Of a stretch of DNA of 64,000 nucleotides, positions 1-8,279 are shown piece by piece. The first letter of the stretch is position 1. Every line of letters begins with the position of its first letter. The position numbers were made by a program, and so were the translations under genes. Source of the DNA: Muribaculaceae bacterium (lineage in GTDB: Bacteria > Bacteroidota > Bacteroidia > Bacteroidales > Muribaculaceae); NCBI GenBank assembly GCA_017964485.1, contig JAGCRW010000021.1, forward strand, positions 1 through 64,000, read 5' to 3'. Below the pieces are notes generated by a model, which did not search any database, was not told the origin of the DNA, and saw only the letters and a list, made by a program, of their open reading frames with translations.

Positions 1-560
1 CCCACCTTGTCGGCAATCTTGCGCATGCGCTCGTAGTCCCACTCGCGGCTGTAGGCGCTGGCGCCACCCACGATGAGCTTAGGTTGCTCGCGCAGTGCCA
101 CCTCTTCCATCATGTCGTAGTCAACGATGTTGGTGTCGGGGGTAACGTTGTACTCGCACTGCTGGAACACGAGTCCTGAGAAGTTCACTGGGCTACCGTG
201 TGAGAGGTGACCGCCATGAGCAAGGTTGAGGCCCATGAATTTGTCGCCTGGCTTGAGGCATGCCATGAAGACTGCCATGTTGGCCTGTGCGCCGCTGTGG
301 GGCTGCACGTTGGCATACTCGGCGCCAAAGAGCTGCTTGATGCGCTCCTGGGCGAGAGTCTCGGCCTCGTCAACCACTTGGCAACCGCCATAGTAGCGGT
401 GGCCAGGGTATCCCTCGGCATACTTGTTAGTCAAGCAGCTACCCATAGCTTGCATAACTTGGTCACTTACGAAGTTCTCACTGGCAATGAGCTCAATGCC
501 ACGTTGTTGACGCAGGTGTTCACGCTCGATAATGCTGAACAATAAATCGTCTCTTTTCAT
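1..560 (-). CDS. glyA: Serine hydroxymethyltransferase, N-terminal part (cut by window edge)
   Basis: PLP enzyme that interconverts serine and glycine while charging tetrahydrofolate with a one-carbon unit; cytosolic. About 186 codons are visible from the ATG at 558-560; the rest, including the catalytic lysine, lies outside the window. The translation has the SHMT hallmarks LIASENF (residues 24-30), [16 protein letters not shown] (44-59), the HSGAQAN cofactor loop (88-94) and [10 protein letters not shown] (113-122). The start is firm because the family's usual N-terminus follows it directly. A canonical Bacteroidetes promoter lies 63-94 bases upstream. Intact as far as seen. Confidence 0.97.
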   Translation of the reverse strand, partial: MKRDDLLFSIIEREHLRQQRGIELIASENFVSDQVMQAMGSCLTNKYAEGYPGHRYYGGCQVVDEAETLAQERIKQLFGAEYANVQPHSGAQANMAVFMACLKPGDKFMGLNLAHGGHLSHGSPVNFSGLVFQQCEYNVTPDTNIVDYDMMEEVALREQPKLIVGGASAYSREWDYERMRKIADKV

Positions 561-622
561 CTCTTAAAGAATAATGTTAATGTTGTTTATAGACTAGTCT
601 AAATTGGTTTTCAAATTATTTG

Positions 623-654
623 GCAAAGATAGTGCAAACCGAGCTAAATACAAA
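623..654 (-). promoter_or_regulatory. Promoter of glyA
   Basis: On the minus strand, TTTG (651-654), 19 bases, then TATCTTTGC (623-631). This matches the Bacteroidetes housekeeping promoter in both boxes and in spacing. It lies 62 bases ahead of the glyA start. Confidence 0.75.
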
Positions 655-730
655 ATGAAAACCGAAGATTTTCATTTTTATTTAGATAGTTCCAAATCTC
701 ACAAAAACTATTTGCTTGTGTCGCGCTTTT

Positions 731-2077
731 TTACATTGCCCAGATTAATAGTCCTGCGCAGATAATGACACCTGTGACGAGGAGATCGATAAGGCAGTAG
801 CCCATGATGTCCTTCGCGTCAAGGCGGGCTATAGCCAAGGCTGGTAGCGCCCAGAATGGTTGTATGAGATTGGTCCAAGCGTCTCCCCATGCAATTGCCA
901 TACCCGTCAAGCCAGGGTCTACAGCCAGGCTTGCGCCAGCGGTGAACATTACTGGTGCTTGCACAGCCCAATGCCCGCCACCACTTGGCACAAACATGTT
1001 GAGCACTGCGGCACAAAGGAAGGTGAGCAACGGATAGGTGATGGGATTGCTGATTCGGATGCATGCTTCGGCCATTTCGCCGCCTAAACTGATGCCGCTA
1101 ACGCCGACTCCAGTAACGATGCCCATGATGCCGGCATAGAAGGGAAACTGCAATATGATTCCGGCAGCACCGGTGGTCGCTTTCCCAAAGGCACGCACGT
1201 AGGCTAGTGGTGTGGAATGCAGCACGAGTCCAAGCGCGAGGAATATCATGATTACCCCGCCAATGTCTAAACTGGCACCGTTCACGCCGAGATGAATCAC
1301 GAGATAGACAACGAGCATCAGCGCCACGAGCCACGAGAGCAATTTGCTGTTCTCAAGCCGCTGTGCAGGTGTCTTGTCTGATGAGGAAACGTTTGTCGTG
1401 ATATTGTCATCGTCCTTCAGGAGCGCGGGGTCGACAGTGAGGGCGCCTCGCTTGGGGTGCATCAATGTGTTGGCAACGGTGATGCCGATTATCACAAACA
1501 GCACAGTAACCAGATTGTGCCAGTCGAAGATGGTTTGCGTCAATGGCACAGGCTCGGTGAGCGCGCCATCGGTAGCCATTGTTAGTGCCTCACCAGGTGT
1601 GGCCATTGTGAGTGGGATAGAGCCTGAGATGCCGGCATGCCACACCACGAAGCCACTATAAGCCGATGCGATGAGAAGCCTATAGTCAACATCAGAACGC
1701 TTACGCGCTATTGCCTTGGCAAACACGACACCAACAATAAGACCAAAGCCCCAGTTGATGCAGCAGGCTAATGCCGACACTACAGTAACAAGGGCTATTG
1801 CGGCTGGGGCACTCTTGGGCAGACGAGCCATTGCGTCGATGGCCCGTTTGATGACCGGTGCTGCAGCCAAGGTTGATCCACACACAAGGACCAGAGCCAT
1901 CTGCATTGCAAACTCCAATAAATTCCAAACGCCGTCACCCCAATGCTCAACCACCTCGAGGGGTGTCTGGTGACACAATGGCATCGCCACTAGCGCCGCC
2001 ACAAAGGTGAGCAGAATGGCGAATATAAACGGTTCGGGCAACCAACGTTGCACTAATCGCACGCAGAATTTAATCAT
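731..2077 (-). CDS. Short-chain fatty acid transporter, AtoE family
   Basis: Inner-membrane protein of 448 residues, almost entirely hydrophobic segments, as in the AtoE/SCFA_trans family (E. coli AtoE takes up short-chain fatty acids such as butyrate and acetoacetate). It starts MIKFCVRLVQRWLPEPF, typical of the family, and contains the conserved stretches AGISGSIPLTMATPGE (about 148-163), CINWGFGLIVG and PSGGGHWAVQAP. Length is normal and no defect is seen. In a gut organism the substrate is probably acetate, propionate or butyrate, but direction and substrate cannot be read from sequence. It follows the secreted hypothetical gene upstream by 57 bases and may be cotranscribed with it. Confidence 0.88.
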   Translation of the reverse strand: MIKFCVRLVQRWLPEPFIFAILLTFVAALVAMPLCHQTPLEVVEHWGDGVWNLLEFAMQMALVLVCGSTLAAAPVIKRAIDAMARLPKSAPAAIALVTVVSALACCINWGFGLIVGVVFAKAIARKRSDVDYRLLIASAYSGFVVWHAGISGSIPLTMATPGEALTMATDGALTEPVPLTQTIFDWHNLVTVLFVIIGITVANTLMHPKRGALTVDPALLKDDDNITTNVSSSDKTPAQRLENSKLLSWLVALMLVVYLVIHLGVNGASLDIGGVIMIFLALGLVLHSTPLAYVRAFGKATTGAAGIILQFPFYAGIMGIVTGVGVSGISLGGEMAEACIRISNPITYPLLTFLCAAVLNMFVPSGGGHWAVQAPVMFTAGASLAVDPGLTGMAIAWGDAWTNLIQPFWALPALAIARLDAKDIMGYCLIDLLVTGVIICAGLLIWAM

Positions 2078-2134
2078 TTTAGACTATTTGTTTCTGGAGA
2101 GCTTTAGGTTAGCAAAATAATTATGAGAAAATGC

Positions 2135-2755
2135 TCAGAATGCGAACTTGTGTCCGTTCCACTTGAGTATTTTCTTCTTTATGTTTTTGGTGTTATAATT
2201 CATGTAATTGACGGTGATGTTCTTGCCAGTGCGTGGGAGGTTGAAATAGAGGCAAGTGTCATCTGCGCCATATACCTTCCCGGCGTCTATGGCATTGTTG
2301 TACATTGTCATCTTCTTGGTGGCGTTGTTGTAGCGGTAGAAGGTGAGTGAGTCGAATTGTCCTGGCTCATACTTGCCGTTTCTGAAGCCTGCCACGTTGT
2401 AGGCAAAGAGTTTGTGCTTGCCGTCGGCCTCGTTCCAGTAGCACATCTCAATCCTGAGCATGTCGGCTCCGTACTTTGACTCATAGAGCACATATCCGTT
2501 TTTCTTGTCGATGGTGAGCGTCTCGCCCTTGTCGAGCTTGCGGCCCTTATTTTGCTTGATCCACGCCTGTTTAACGGCATTGGCGGGTTCGTTGATGCAG
2601 CCGTCATCATCGGCAGTGGCATCTGTAAGGAATGCCCAAGCAAAGTCGCTGATAGTGGGTTTAGAGCCTTTGTAGTTCACTTTGATGGCACCATCCTGTG
2701 CCACGAGTGCAAACGCGAAGCAAGCGAAAATGATCGCTAATGATGTTTTTTTCAT
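2135..2755 (-). CDS. Secreted hypothetical protein
   Basis: 206 residues from MKKTSLAII; an ATG nine codons upstream is possible, but the internal start puts a clean signal peptide (to about residue 20, ending LVAQ) at the very N-terminus. The mature part is rich in Tyr, Asn, Lys and charged residues, with no transmembrane segment, no lipobox and no motif I recognise. Phrases such as DSLTFYRYNNATKKMTMYNN suggest a beta-rich fold. Likely periplasmic or surface; function unknown. It lies between the LOG-family gene and the fatty acid transporter on the same strand. Confidence 0.7.
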   Translation of the reverse strand: MKKTSLAIIFACFAFALVAQDGAIKVNYKGSKPTISDFAWAFLTDATADDDGCINEPANAVKQAWIKQNKGRKLDKGETLTIDKKNGYVLYESKYGADMLRIEMCYWNEADGKHKLFAYNVAGFRNGKYEPGQFDSLTFYRYNNATKKMTMYNNAIDAGKVYGADDTCLYFNLPRTGKNITVNYMNYNTKNIKKKILKWNGHKFAF

Positions 2756-2831
2756 ATTGATTGTCTTTTTTGAGTTAAACATTGTTCTATAATAACGAGA
2801 AATCTTGATACAGATTTTGCGTGCGTTAAAT

Positions 2832-3815
2832 TTATTTCAGACAGAAATCTTCGGGATGAGTCTTGGTTAGTTCCTGAAAATCGAGGAGTTTTTGTATAAC
2901 TTCTTCAAAATCATCGGTAAGCGTCAGGCTCAGGTTCTTGTATTTCCCTTTTTTCATCATTTTTTGGAGTAACGGATAGAGTGGCACCTCATTGGTCCAG
3001 AACTTAGAATCGAGGAATATCATAGGGCTGGGGAAGCCGAACGAGAGGTAATGATTCTGAACTGCATCCTGGAAAATCTCTTGAATGGTACCAGCACTGC
3101 CCGGGGTGTAAACAACACCGCCAAAAGGCAATGTGAGAATGTTGTTCTCACGGATGCTGTTGTCAAAGAACTTGGCAATGTGGGTGGCGAAGGGTGTGGC
3201 AGGCTCGTGACCGTAGAGCCATGTGGGAATGCCCAGACTATCGTATTTGGTTTGGGGATATCTGCCAATCACCTCAAAGGCTGTCTCAAGCCATCCAGAA
3301 TCACGGAATGAGGGTGCTACCGACATGATGTGCAGCGCATCCTCCACTTGGTCGTTGCTGTAGCCTGCCATCCAAGCGCCCAGGTGAGTTGCTTCCATCG
3401 CCCCTGGCCCTCCACCGCTTAGCATGAAGAAACCTAGTTCGGTAAGTCGCTTGCAGAGATAGACAATCTGCTTGAACATGTCGTCGGTCCTGAGCAAAGC
3501 ATGGCCGCCCATAATCCCCACGCAATGCAGATAATTGTGAGTGCGAAAGAACTCGCCTAATGCCACATATATGCTATGGTCATGAAGCGTGCGCGCCATC
3601 GATTCCTTGATATCATTGGTTTGCTTGCCTGTAGAGTTATAATGAAGAAAGACTTGAGTATCGTAGCAATTCTCGAACGACTCAGGCTGATTAGGGATAT
3701 AGCCATCATAGAGTTCGGCGGCATTGTAGAGCCTTTTACGGCTCACATCAAATGGCACCGTCTTCATATATTCCACTATCTGGCCTAGATTGATAATGTC
3801 GACATTAGAAATCAT
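2832..3815 (-). CDS. LOG-family Rossmann-fold protein
   Basis: 327 residues. The nucleotide-binding signatures of the LOG (lysine-decarboxylase-like) family are present: GIMGGHALLRTD (about 100-111), GGGPGAMEA (134-142) and PGSAGTIQE (about 237-245, where the family usually has PGGxGTxxE, so one Gly is Ser). LOG proteins characterised elsewhere are phosphoribohydrolases that cut nucleoside monophosphates; this longer form has an extra ~90-residue N-terminus and its substrate is uncertain. Start ATG at 3813-3815. The gene upstream ends 21 bases away, so it is probably in one operon with the hypothetical and flavin reductase genes. Confidence 0.82.
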   Translation of the reverse strand: MISNVDIINLGQIVEYMKTVPFDVSRKRLYNAAELYDGYIPNQPESFENCYDTQVFLHYNSTGKQTNDIKESMARTLHDHSIYVALGEFFRTHNYLHCVGIMGGHALLRTDDMFKQIVYLCKRLTELGFFMLSGGGPGAMEATHLGAWMAGYSNDQVEDALHIMSVAPSFRDSGWLETAFEVIGRYPQTKYDSLGIPTWLYGHEPATPFATHIAKFFDNSIRENNILTLPFGGVVYTPGSAGTIQEIFQDAVQNHYLSFGFPSPMIFLDSKFWTNEVPLYPLLQKMMKKGKYKNLSLTLTDDFEEVIQKLLDFQELTKTHPEDFCLK

Positions 3816-3836
3816 ATATAATTGTCGTTATGAGGA

Positions 3837-4631
3837 TTATGGATTATTGTAGCGTTTTCTTGCTTTTTCTTTTAATTTCATTAAATTTGGGGGTATTGAT
3901 TTATCTTGATCGGCCCACCACCCAGTATAGCCCATTTTTTTCAATTCATTTATGTCACGTTGCAGAAATCTCTGTGGTACGCTAACGCGCACCTTTTCCC
4001 GCTCAGTGGCACTCATACCCATAGTACATGTGGGAGAAATCCTAATCTCACGACATTTTTTTTGATATTCAGCAAGACTCATATTTAAGTCTTTTTCTAT
4101 CTTTTTTACTGCATCATCAATATATTCTTGCGAAGGAAACTGAATATCAAATCTCATGTCCCTGATCTGGACTTTGTCTTTACTGATAGAAAAACGAAGA
4201 GTGTCACCAACTAAAATAGGAATCACAGAGTTACAACACTCAACCTTCTTGTTTTGATATGGTTTCACATATTCACCCTTAGTCTCATCTAGCCTATTTG
4301 TGTAAATTAGCTTTGTGAGGATTAATTCATATCCATCAAACCCGTTATCGATAGCTTTATATTCATAAAAGTCGTTGAAATCAAACTGAGGAAAAATATG
4401 CTGGTTGTTCTCTATCTCACATGTCTTGTCATCTAAAATTCTGAAAGACAGATTGCGTTCCAAACAATCATCTGAAAAAGTGAAATCAAAAGGAAACTCC
4501 ATCCCAGTCATCATAATGATCAATCCGTTGCGAAATGACAAAGAGTCGTCACACAAGCCATCATTCACCCTTGAATAAGAGTTGACGTAGCACAATGACA
4601 ATAAAACAATTATTAAAAAGTATCGTTTCAT
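3837..4631 (-). CDS. Secreted hypothetical protein, AT-rich
   Basis: 264 residues from MKRYFLIIVLLSLCYVNS; longer starts are possible, but only this ATG puts the signal peptide at the N-terminus and clears the upstream gene. After the signal peptide comes a beta-rich segment, then a charged helical C-terminal third (about 170-264) with LMKLKEKARKRY near the end. I do not recognise the family. The gene is clearly richer in A+T than its neighbours, which hints at later acquisition or weak constraint. It starts 20 bases after the flavin reductase stop, so cotranscription is likely. Confidence 0.65.
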   Translation of the reverse strand: MKRYFLIIVLLSLCYVNSYSRVNDGLCDDSLSFRNGLIIMMTGMEFPFDFTFSDDCLERNLSFRILDDKTCEIENNQHIFPQFDFNDFYEYKAIDNGFDGYELILTKLIYTNRLDETKGEYVKPYQNKKVECCNSVIPILVGDTLRFSISKDKVQIRDMRFDIQFPSQEYIDDAVKKIEKDLNMSLAEYQKKCREIRISPTCTMGMSATEREKVRVSVPQRFLQRDINELKKMGYTGWWADQDKSIPPNLMKLKEKARKRYNNP

Positions 4632-4651
4632 GATGGATAAATATCTTGTGT

Positions 4652-5221
4652 TTATTTTTGTTTCTTGCGCACTGTCCAGCCAAAGTGGCCCAATTCCTCG
4701 CCAAGGCGATAGTAATGGCCGTGGCAATAGGTGATGAGGCCGGCCTCTTTGAGGTCGAGCGCACCGGTTTCGGGGTTGATGAAACGGTCGTCGGCGATGA
4801 CGTTGAGGACCTCGGCGATAAACATGTCGTGCGAGCCTAGGCGCATTATATCTTTAACGATGCACTCGATGCTCACAGGCGCCTCTTCGATATAGGGTGC
4901 AGCGACCTTCACGCCTTTCACAGGAGTGAGGCCCATCTCTTTCCATTTGTCGAAATCTCGCCCGCTCTTCACTCCGCACCAGTCGGTGGCTCGTGCCAGA
5001 GCCTCGTTGGTGAGGTTGAGGGTGAATGCCATGTTTCGCTCAATTATGTCGTGACTGTGACGCTCTTGCCTAATCGACACGTAGCACATGGCGGGGTCGC
5101 TGCAGATGGTGCCAGTCCACGCGGCGGTAAAAAGGTTATACTCCTCGGGGGTTGCTCCGCACGACACCAGCACTGCCGGCAGCGGATATATCATTGTTCC
5201 AGGTCTCCAGTTTTGTTTCAT
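4652..5221 (-). CDS. Flavin reductase-like FMN-binding split-barrel protein
   Basis: 189 residues of the flavin reductase-like (FMN-binding split barrel) family. Family features: PAVLVSCG near residues 15-22, NLFTAAWTGTICSDPAM (about 29-45), RHSHDIIERNMAFTLNL (about 54-70) and DMFIAEVLNV (about 138-147). Such proteins bind FMN and reduce it, or act on small substrates with NAD(P)H; the partner here is unknown. Length and start are ordinary. It sits between a NimA-like split-barrel protein upstream and a secreted hypothetical downstream, all on the minus strand. Confidence 0.85.
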   Translation of the reverse strand: MKQNWRPGTMIYPLPAVLVSCGATPEEYNLFTAAWTGTICSDPAMCYVSIRQERHSHDIIERNMAFTLNLTNEALARATDWCGVKSGRDFDKWKEMGLTPVKGVKVAAPYIEEAPVSIECIVKDIMRLGSHDMFIAEVLNVIADDRFINPETGALDLKEAGLITYCHGHYYRLGEELGHFGWTVRKKQK

Positions 5222-5299
5222 ACTACGTTAAGCTAACAAGATAATAAGCTGAGAAGCAAACAAGACAATAGTAAAGTTCGGTTTTTTACTTCATCGCTC

Positions 5300-5794
5300 T
5301 TAACTCTCCCTTATCACCTGTTTGCATTTTCCGCTCCATGAGATAATGTCAAGGCGGACAATACAGGTGCGAAAAAGTGATTTACGTGCATATTTCATGC
5401 CTGTATCTAAATCATTGGGGGAGTATTTCTTTAGGAAAAGTTCAAGGGCAGATAATTGTTCCTCTTCGTAGGTGCATATCGTGGTCTCGCAGTCGAGGAT
5501 GATGCTCTCATACTCGGTGGTGAACTGGCTAGGCAACAAATTCACCTTGCCAATTACACAGAACGACACAATATCGTGGCATTCAAGGATGTTGATTTTC
5601 TTGCCTTCGTCGGCGCAATGGAAATAGATGCTGTCTTCGCCATCCCACACAAAATTAACTGGCACGCCGGAGGGCTTACCATCCATATCAATCATCGACA
5701 AATAGCCGTATTCAGCACTGGCAAGGATTTCTCGCGCCCTTGCTTCGTCGAGCAGACGGTCTTGCCGCCTGACTTTACTATTATCGTACTTCAA
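5300..5794 (-). CDS. Pyridoxamine 5'-phosphate oxidase-like (NimA-type) protein
   Basis: 164 residues, small split-barrel flavoprotein family that includes the 5-nitroimidazole reductase NimA. N-terminal MKYDNSKVRRQDRLLDEARA is the usual opening of this family, followed by EYGYLSMIDMDGKPSGVPVN (about 28-47) and IYFHCADEGKKINIL (about 56-70), the likely flavin-binding face. The start codon has to be TTG (5792-5794): no in-frame ATG precedes the conserved N-terminus. Nitroimidazole resistance should not be assumed, since most members are general reductases of unknown substrate. It follows the small membrane protein by 41 bases. Confidence 0.82.
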   Translation of the reverse strand: MKYDNSKVRRQDRLLDEARAREILASAEYGYLSMIDMDGKPSGVPVNFVWDGEDSIYFHCADEGKKINILECHDIVSFCVIGKVNLLPSQFTTEYESIILDCETTICTYEEEQLSALELFLKKYSPNDLDTGMKYARKSLFRTCIVRLDIISWSGKCKQVIRES

Positions 5795-5835
5795 AATGAG
5801 TAATGATGTCCTATAGGCAGTGTGGTTTTAATAGG

Positions 5836-6081
5836 TTAATATCCAATCTTGTCAAATACTCCGCTAACGAAGCAAATCACGATGAATGCCACGAGGGTGA
5901 ACCCGAGGCTGAACATGAGGAAGTGGCTGCTGTAGTCTTCCTCGTCAAAATCGTCGGCTACATTAGCTGCGCTGGCACTGCGACGGCGCACAAGCCTGAC
6001 GATGACATTGGTTATAAGGCCACAAACCAAGCCAATGCCTAGTGCTAGCAGTGCATAAAGTCCTATTGACCCCATAATCAT
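5836..6081 (-). CDS. Small membrane protein with two transmembrane helices
   Basis: 81 residues. Two hydrophobic helices (about 5-30 and 53-75) are separated by a basic patch, VRRRSAS, and an acidic loop with DDFDEEDY. The layout predicts an inner-membrane hairpin with the charged loop in the cytoplasm. No recognised domain. The even spacing to both same-strand neighbours and the clear membrane pattern support it as a real gene. Confidence 0.65.
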   Translation of the reverse strand: MIMGSIGLYALLALGIGLVCGLITNVIVRLVRRRSASAANVADDFDEEDYSSHFLMFSLGFTLVAFIVICFVSGVFDKIGY

Positions 6082-6186
6082 TTAGTAAAAAAGTTAATAA
6101 ATAAAGTATATCTAGTATTTAGTTTTTAGTTTATAGTTCTGTCGGACAAGTCGGAAACCTCTTCCCTCTCAACTCTCCCCACTCAA

Positions 6187-6636
6187 CTATTCTTCCCTCG
6201 CTATTTCGCACTGGCACATCTCGCGGTATTCTTCCCACTCTGGGTCTTCCTCGGCGTGGAAGGTGAGGGGAAGCTGCTCGTCGATGCTGCTGAGCGCTTG
6301 GTTGAGCATCGCTTGGAACGACTTGAGTGTGAGGGCATAAAACACCCAATTGCGCTCGCCAGCGCCTGTGTAAATGCCTGTCATCACCGCTACTGGGTCT
6401 CGGCGCAGCGTCTCTTGTAGCGCGTCGGTCACAGTCTCCATGGTGCGTGAGGTGTTGTAGTCGGGCATTCCTCCCGCATCGGGCTCATAAAGCCACGTCA
6501 TCTCGATGCGAAATTTATATCGCCCAGTGGCAATCACATTGTCGAGGGAGCGCCGCCCAGTGACCAATACCGTGCGTCCTTCACTGTCCTCGCTCGGTGC
6601 TGTCCACCAGTCCTCTATAATGTGCAATTTTGCCAT
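6187..6636 (-). CDS. DUF695-like protein
   Basis: 149 residues, cytosolic, no signal or membrane segment. It resembles the DUF695 family in its opening LHIIEDWWTAPSEDSEGRTV, in the RYKFRIEMTW strand with the following YEPDAGGMPD, and in the ETLRRDPVAVMTGIYTGAGE stretch. Function of the family is unknown. The C-terminal part is acidic (EEDPEWEEYREM). It is the first gene of the minus-strand run and is divergent from rmuC across 228 bases. Confidence 0.72.
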   Translation of the reverse strand: MAKLHIIEDWWTAPSEDSEGRTVLVTGRRSLDNVIATGRYKFRIEMTWLYEPDAGGMPDYNTSRTMETVTDALQETLRRDPVAVMTGIYTGAGERNWVFYALTLKSFQAMLNQALSSIDEQLPLTFHAEEDPEWEEYREMCQCEIAREE

Positions 6637-6766
6637 AGAAACAACTTTTGATTTTTAAAATCGCCACAAGGTACAAATATTTTTAATAATTTCCAAGAAA
6701 AACGCGAAAAAAAATAAAATCATGCACAATAATTACTATAATTCATCGTTGAGAGTGATTTTTTTG

Positions 6767-6775
6767 TAACTTTGC
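6767..6775 (+). promoter_or_regulatory. Promoter of rmuC (-7 box)
   Basis: TAACTTTGC fits the Bacteroidetes -7 box. The -33 box is not clear at the expected distance. It implies a leader of about 85 bases that holds a small hairpin and a hexamer repeat before the rmuC ATG. Confidence 0.55.
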
Positions 6776-6785
6776 AGCCGATTTT

Positions 6786-6798
6786 AGCGCGTAGCGCT
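6786..6798. repeat. Mini-hairpin AGCGC-GTA-GCGCT, copy 1
   Basis: Five-base stem with a three-base loop inside ATTTTAGCGCGTAGCGCT; the same 18 bases recur at 24127-24144 between cls and the GHL10 gene. Here it lies in the rmuC leader. Confidence 0.7.
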
Positions 6799-6815
6799 GA
6801 TTAGGGTGGCTGATT

Positions 6816-6839
6816 CCGTTCCCGATCCCGTTCCCGTTC
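6816..6839 (+). repeat. Tandem hexamer in the rmuC leader
   Basis: Four consecutive hexamers, CCGTTC CCGATC CCGTTC CCGTTC, with one substitution in the second unit. They lie 25 bases ahead of the rmuC start codon. Confidence 0.85.
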
Positions 6840-6864
6840 ACGAATCAAAAAACAAAGGACTATT

Positions 6865-8250
6865 ATGATTAGCGTTGGAATTTACATTATTTCGTTACTG
6901 GTGGTTATTGCTCTAGCGGCAGTGGCGACATGGCTTATGCACCGCAACGCCGATGAAATGAGACGTCACATTGAGGCTGGGAGCCAAGAGCTCCGCAAAC
7001 AGTTGACTACAAGCGAGGGTAGGGCGCAGATGCTTGCCGATGAGAACGTTAACCTCAAGACACGCAACGCCGCAATCGACGAGCAGGCGAGATTGCTACA
7101 GCAACGCATCGACGAGCTCTCGCAAGACGTGGAGCAGTTGCGAGGTGACATTAAGGCGCTCGATGAGGCAAAAGACACCCTCGACCGCGAGAAAGCCGCC
7201 CTTGCAACCAAACTCGAGAGCGTGACGCGCACACGTGAACAACTCGAGCAAGATTCGCGTCAGGCATTCAAGATTGTGGCTGGCGAACTCCTCGACCTGA
7301 GCCGCAAAGCCATGAACGAGGAAGGAAAGGAGAGCCTAGGACAACTGCTAACCCCGCTCCGTGAGCAAATCACTGGTCTGAACAAGGAACTCAAGGACTA
7401 TCAGCAGAAGCAGGACCTCAACTCCCAACTCTTTGACAAAGAAATAAAAAAGATGCAGGACGCCAACCGCCAGATCTCGCAGGAAGCGACACGCCTGTCA
7501 AACGCCCTCATTAGCAATAACAAGATACAGGGCGATTGGGGTGAGGGTGTACTCAAGCGCATCCTTGACCTCTCGGGACTGCAGGAGAATGTGCACTACC
7601 AGAAGCAGGTGACACGCGACGATGACGACAAGGTGATAACCAACGACGAGGGCTCGATGCTGCGCCCCGACTTCACACTTTTTATGCCTGACGGCAAGAA
7701 GCTCATCATCGACAGCAAGGTGTCGCTGACGGCGTTTGTGAGCTACGTCAACGCCACCGATCCCGATGAGCAACAGCGTTTCCTCAATGACCACAAAGCA
7801 TCGGTGAGAGGACAAATCGACCTGCTCGCCAAGAAAGATTATGTGAAGCATGTGAAGAACTCGGTGGATTTCGCCCTAATGTTCATCCCCAACGAGCCCG
7901 CTTATCTCGCTGCTATGCAGGGCAATCAGGACTTGTGGGAGTATGCCTACAGCAAGCGCGTGGTGATAGTGAGCCCAACCCATCTGCTCAGTGTGGCGCA
8001 ACTGCTCATGCAGCTCTGGTCGCGCAACAAGCAGAACAAAAACGCCGAGGCCATCGCCAAGGAGGTGATGAAACTAATCGACAAACTTGACTCTTTCTAT
8101 AGCGACCTCGATAAGATACAGAACGGCATCAACGCTATGCAGACCACCTTTGACAACGCCAAGAAGAGACTCGAAGGACGTGGCGGTGTGCTGTCAAAGG
8201 GAGAGAAAATAAGAGAATTGGCGGGACTAGAGGCATTACGCGCTGATTAG
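6865..8250 (+). CDS. rmuC: DNA recombination protein RmuC
   Basis: 461 residues. An N-terminal membrane anchor (about 4-23) is followed by a long coiled coil (about 30-140) and the RmuC domain (about 150-430). Within the domain, RPDFTLFMPDGKKLIIDSKV carries the Asp...Asp-Ser-Lys pattern of the restriction-like fold, and LMFIPNEPAY and VSPTHLLSVAQLL are family signatures. RmuC limits inversions and rearrangements at short inverted repeats in E. coli, probably as a membrane-tethered nuclease. Length is normal. The SGNH hydrolase follows after 29 bases and is probably cotranscribed. Confidence 0.95.
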   Translation: MISVGIYIISLLVVIALAAVATWLMHRNADEMRRHIEAGSQELRKQLTTSEGRAQMLADENVNLKTRNAAIDEQARLLQQRIDELSQDVEQLRGDIKALDEAKDTLDREKAALATKLESVTRTREQLEQDSRQAFKIVAGELLDLSRKAMNEEGKESLGQLLTPLREQITGLNKELKDYQQKQDLNSQLFDKEIKKMQDANRQISQEATRLSNALISNNKIQGDWGEGVLKRILDLSGLQENVHYQKQVTRDDDDKVITNDEGSMLRPDFTLFMPDGKKLIIDSKVSLTAFVSYVNATDPDEQQRFLNDHKASVRGQIDLLAKKDYVKHVKNSVDFALMFIPNEPAYLAAMQGNQDLWEYAYSKRVVIVSPTHLLSVAQLLMQLWSRNKQNKNAEAIAKEVMKLIDKLDSFYSDLDKIQNGINAMQTTFDNAKKRLEGRGGVLSKGEKIRELAGLEALRAD

Positions 8251-8279
8251 TTGTGCACGATTGGGGTTTATTGAAAATA

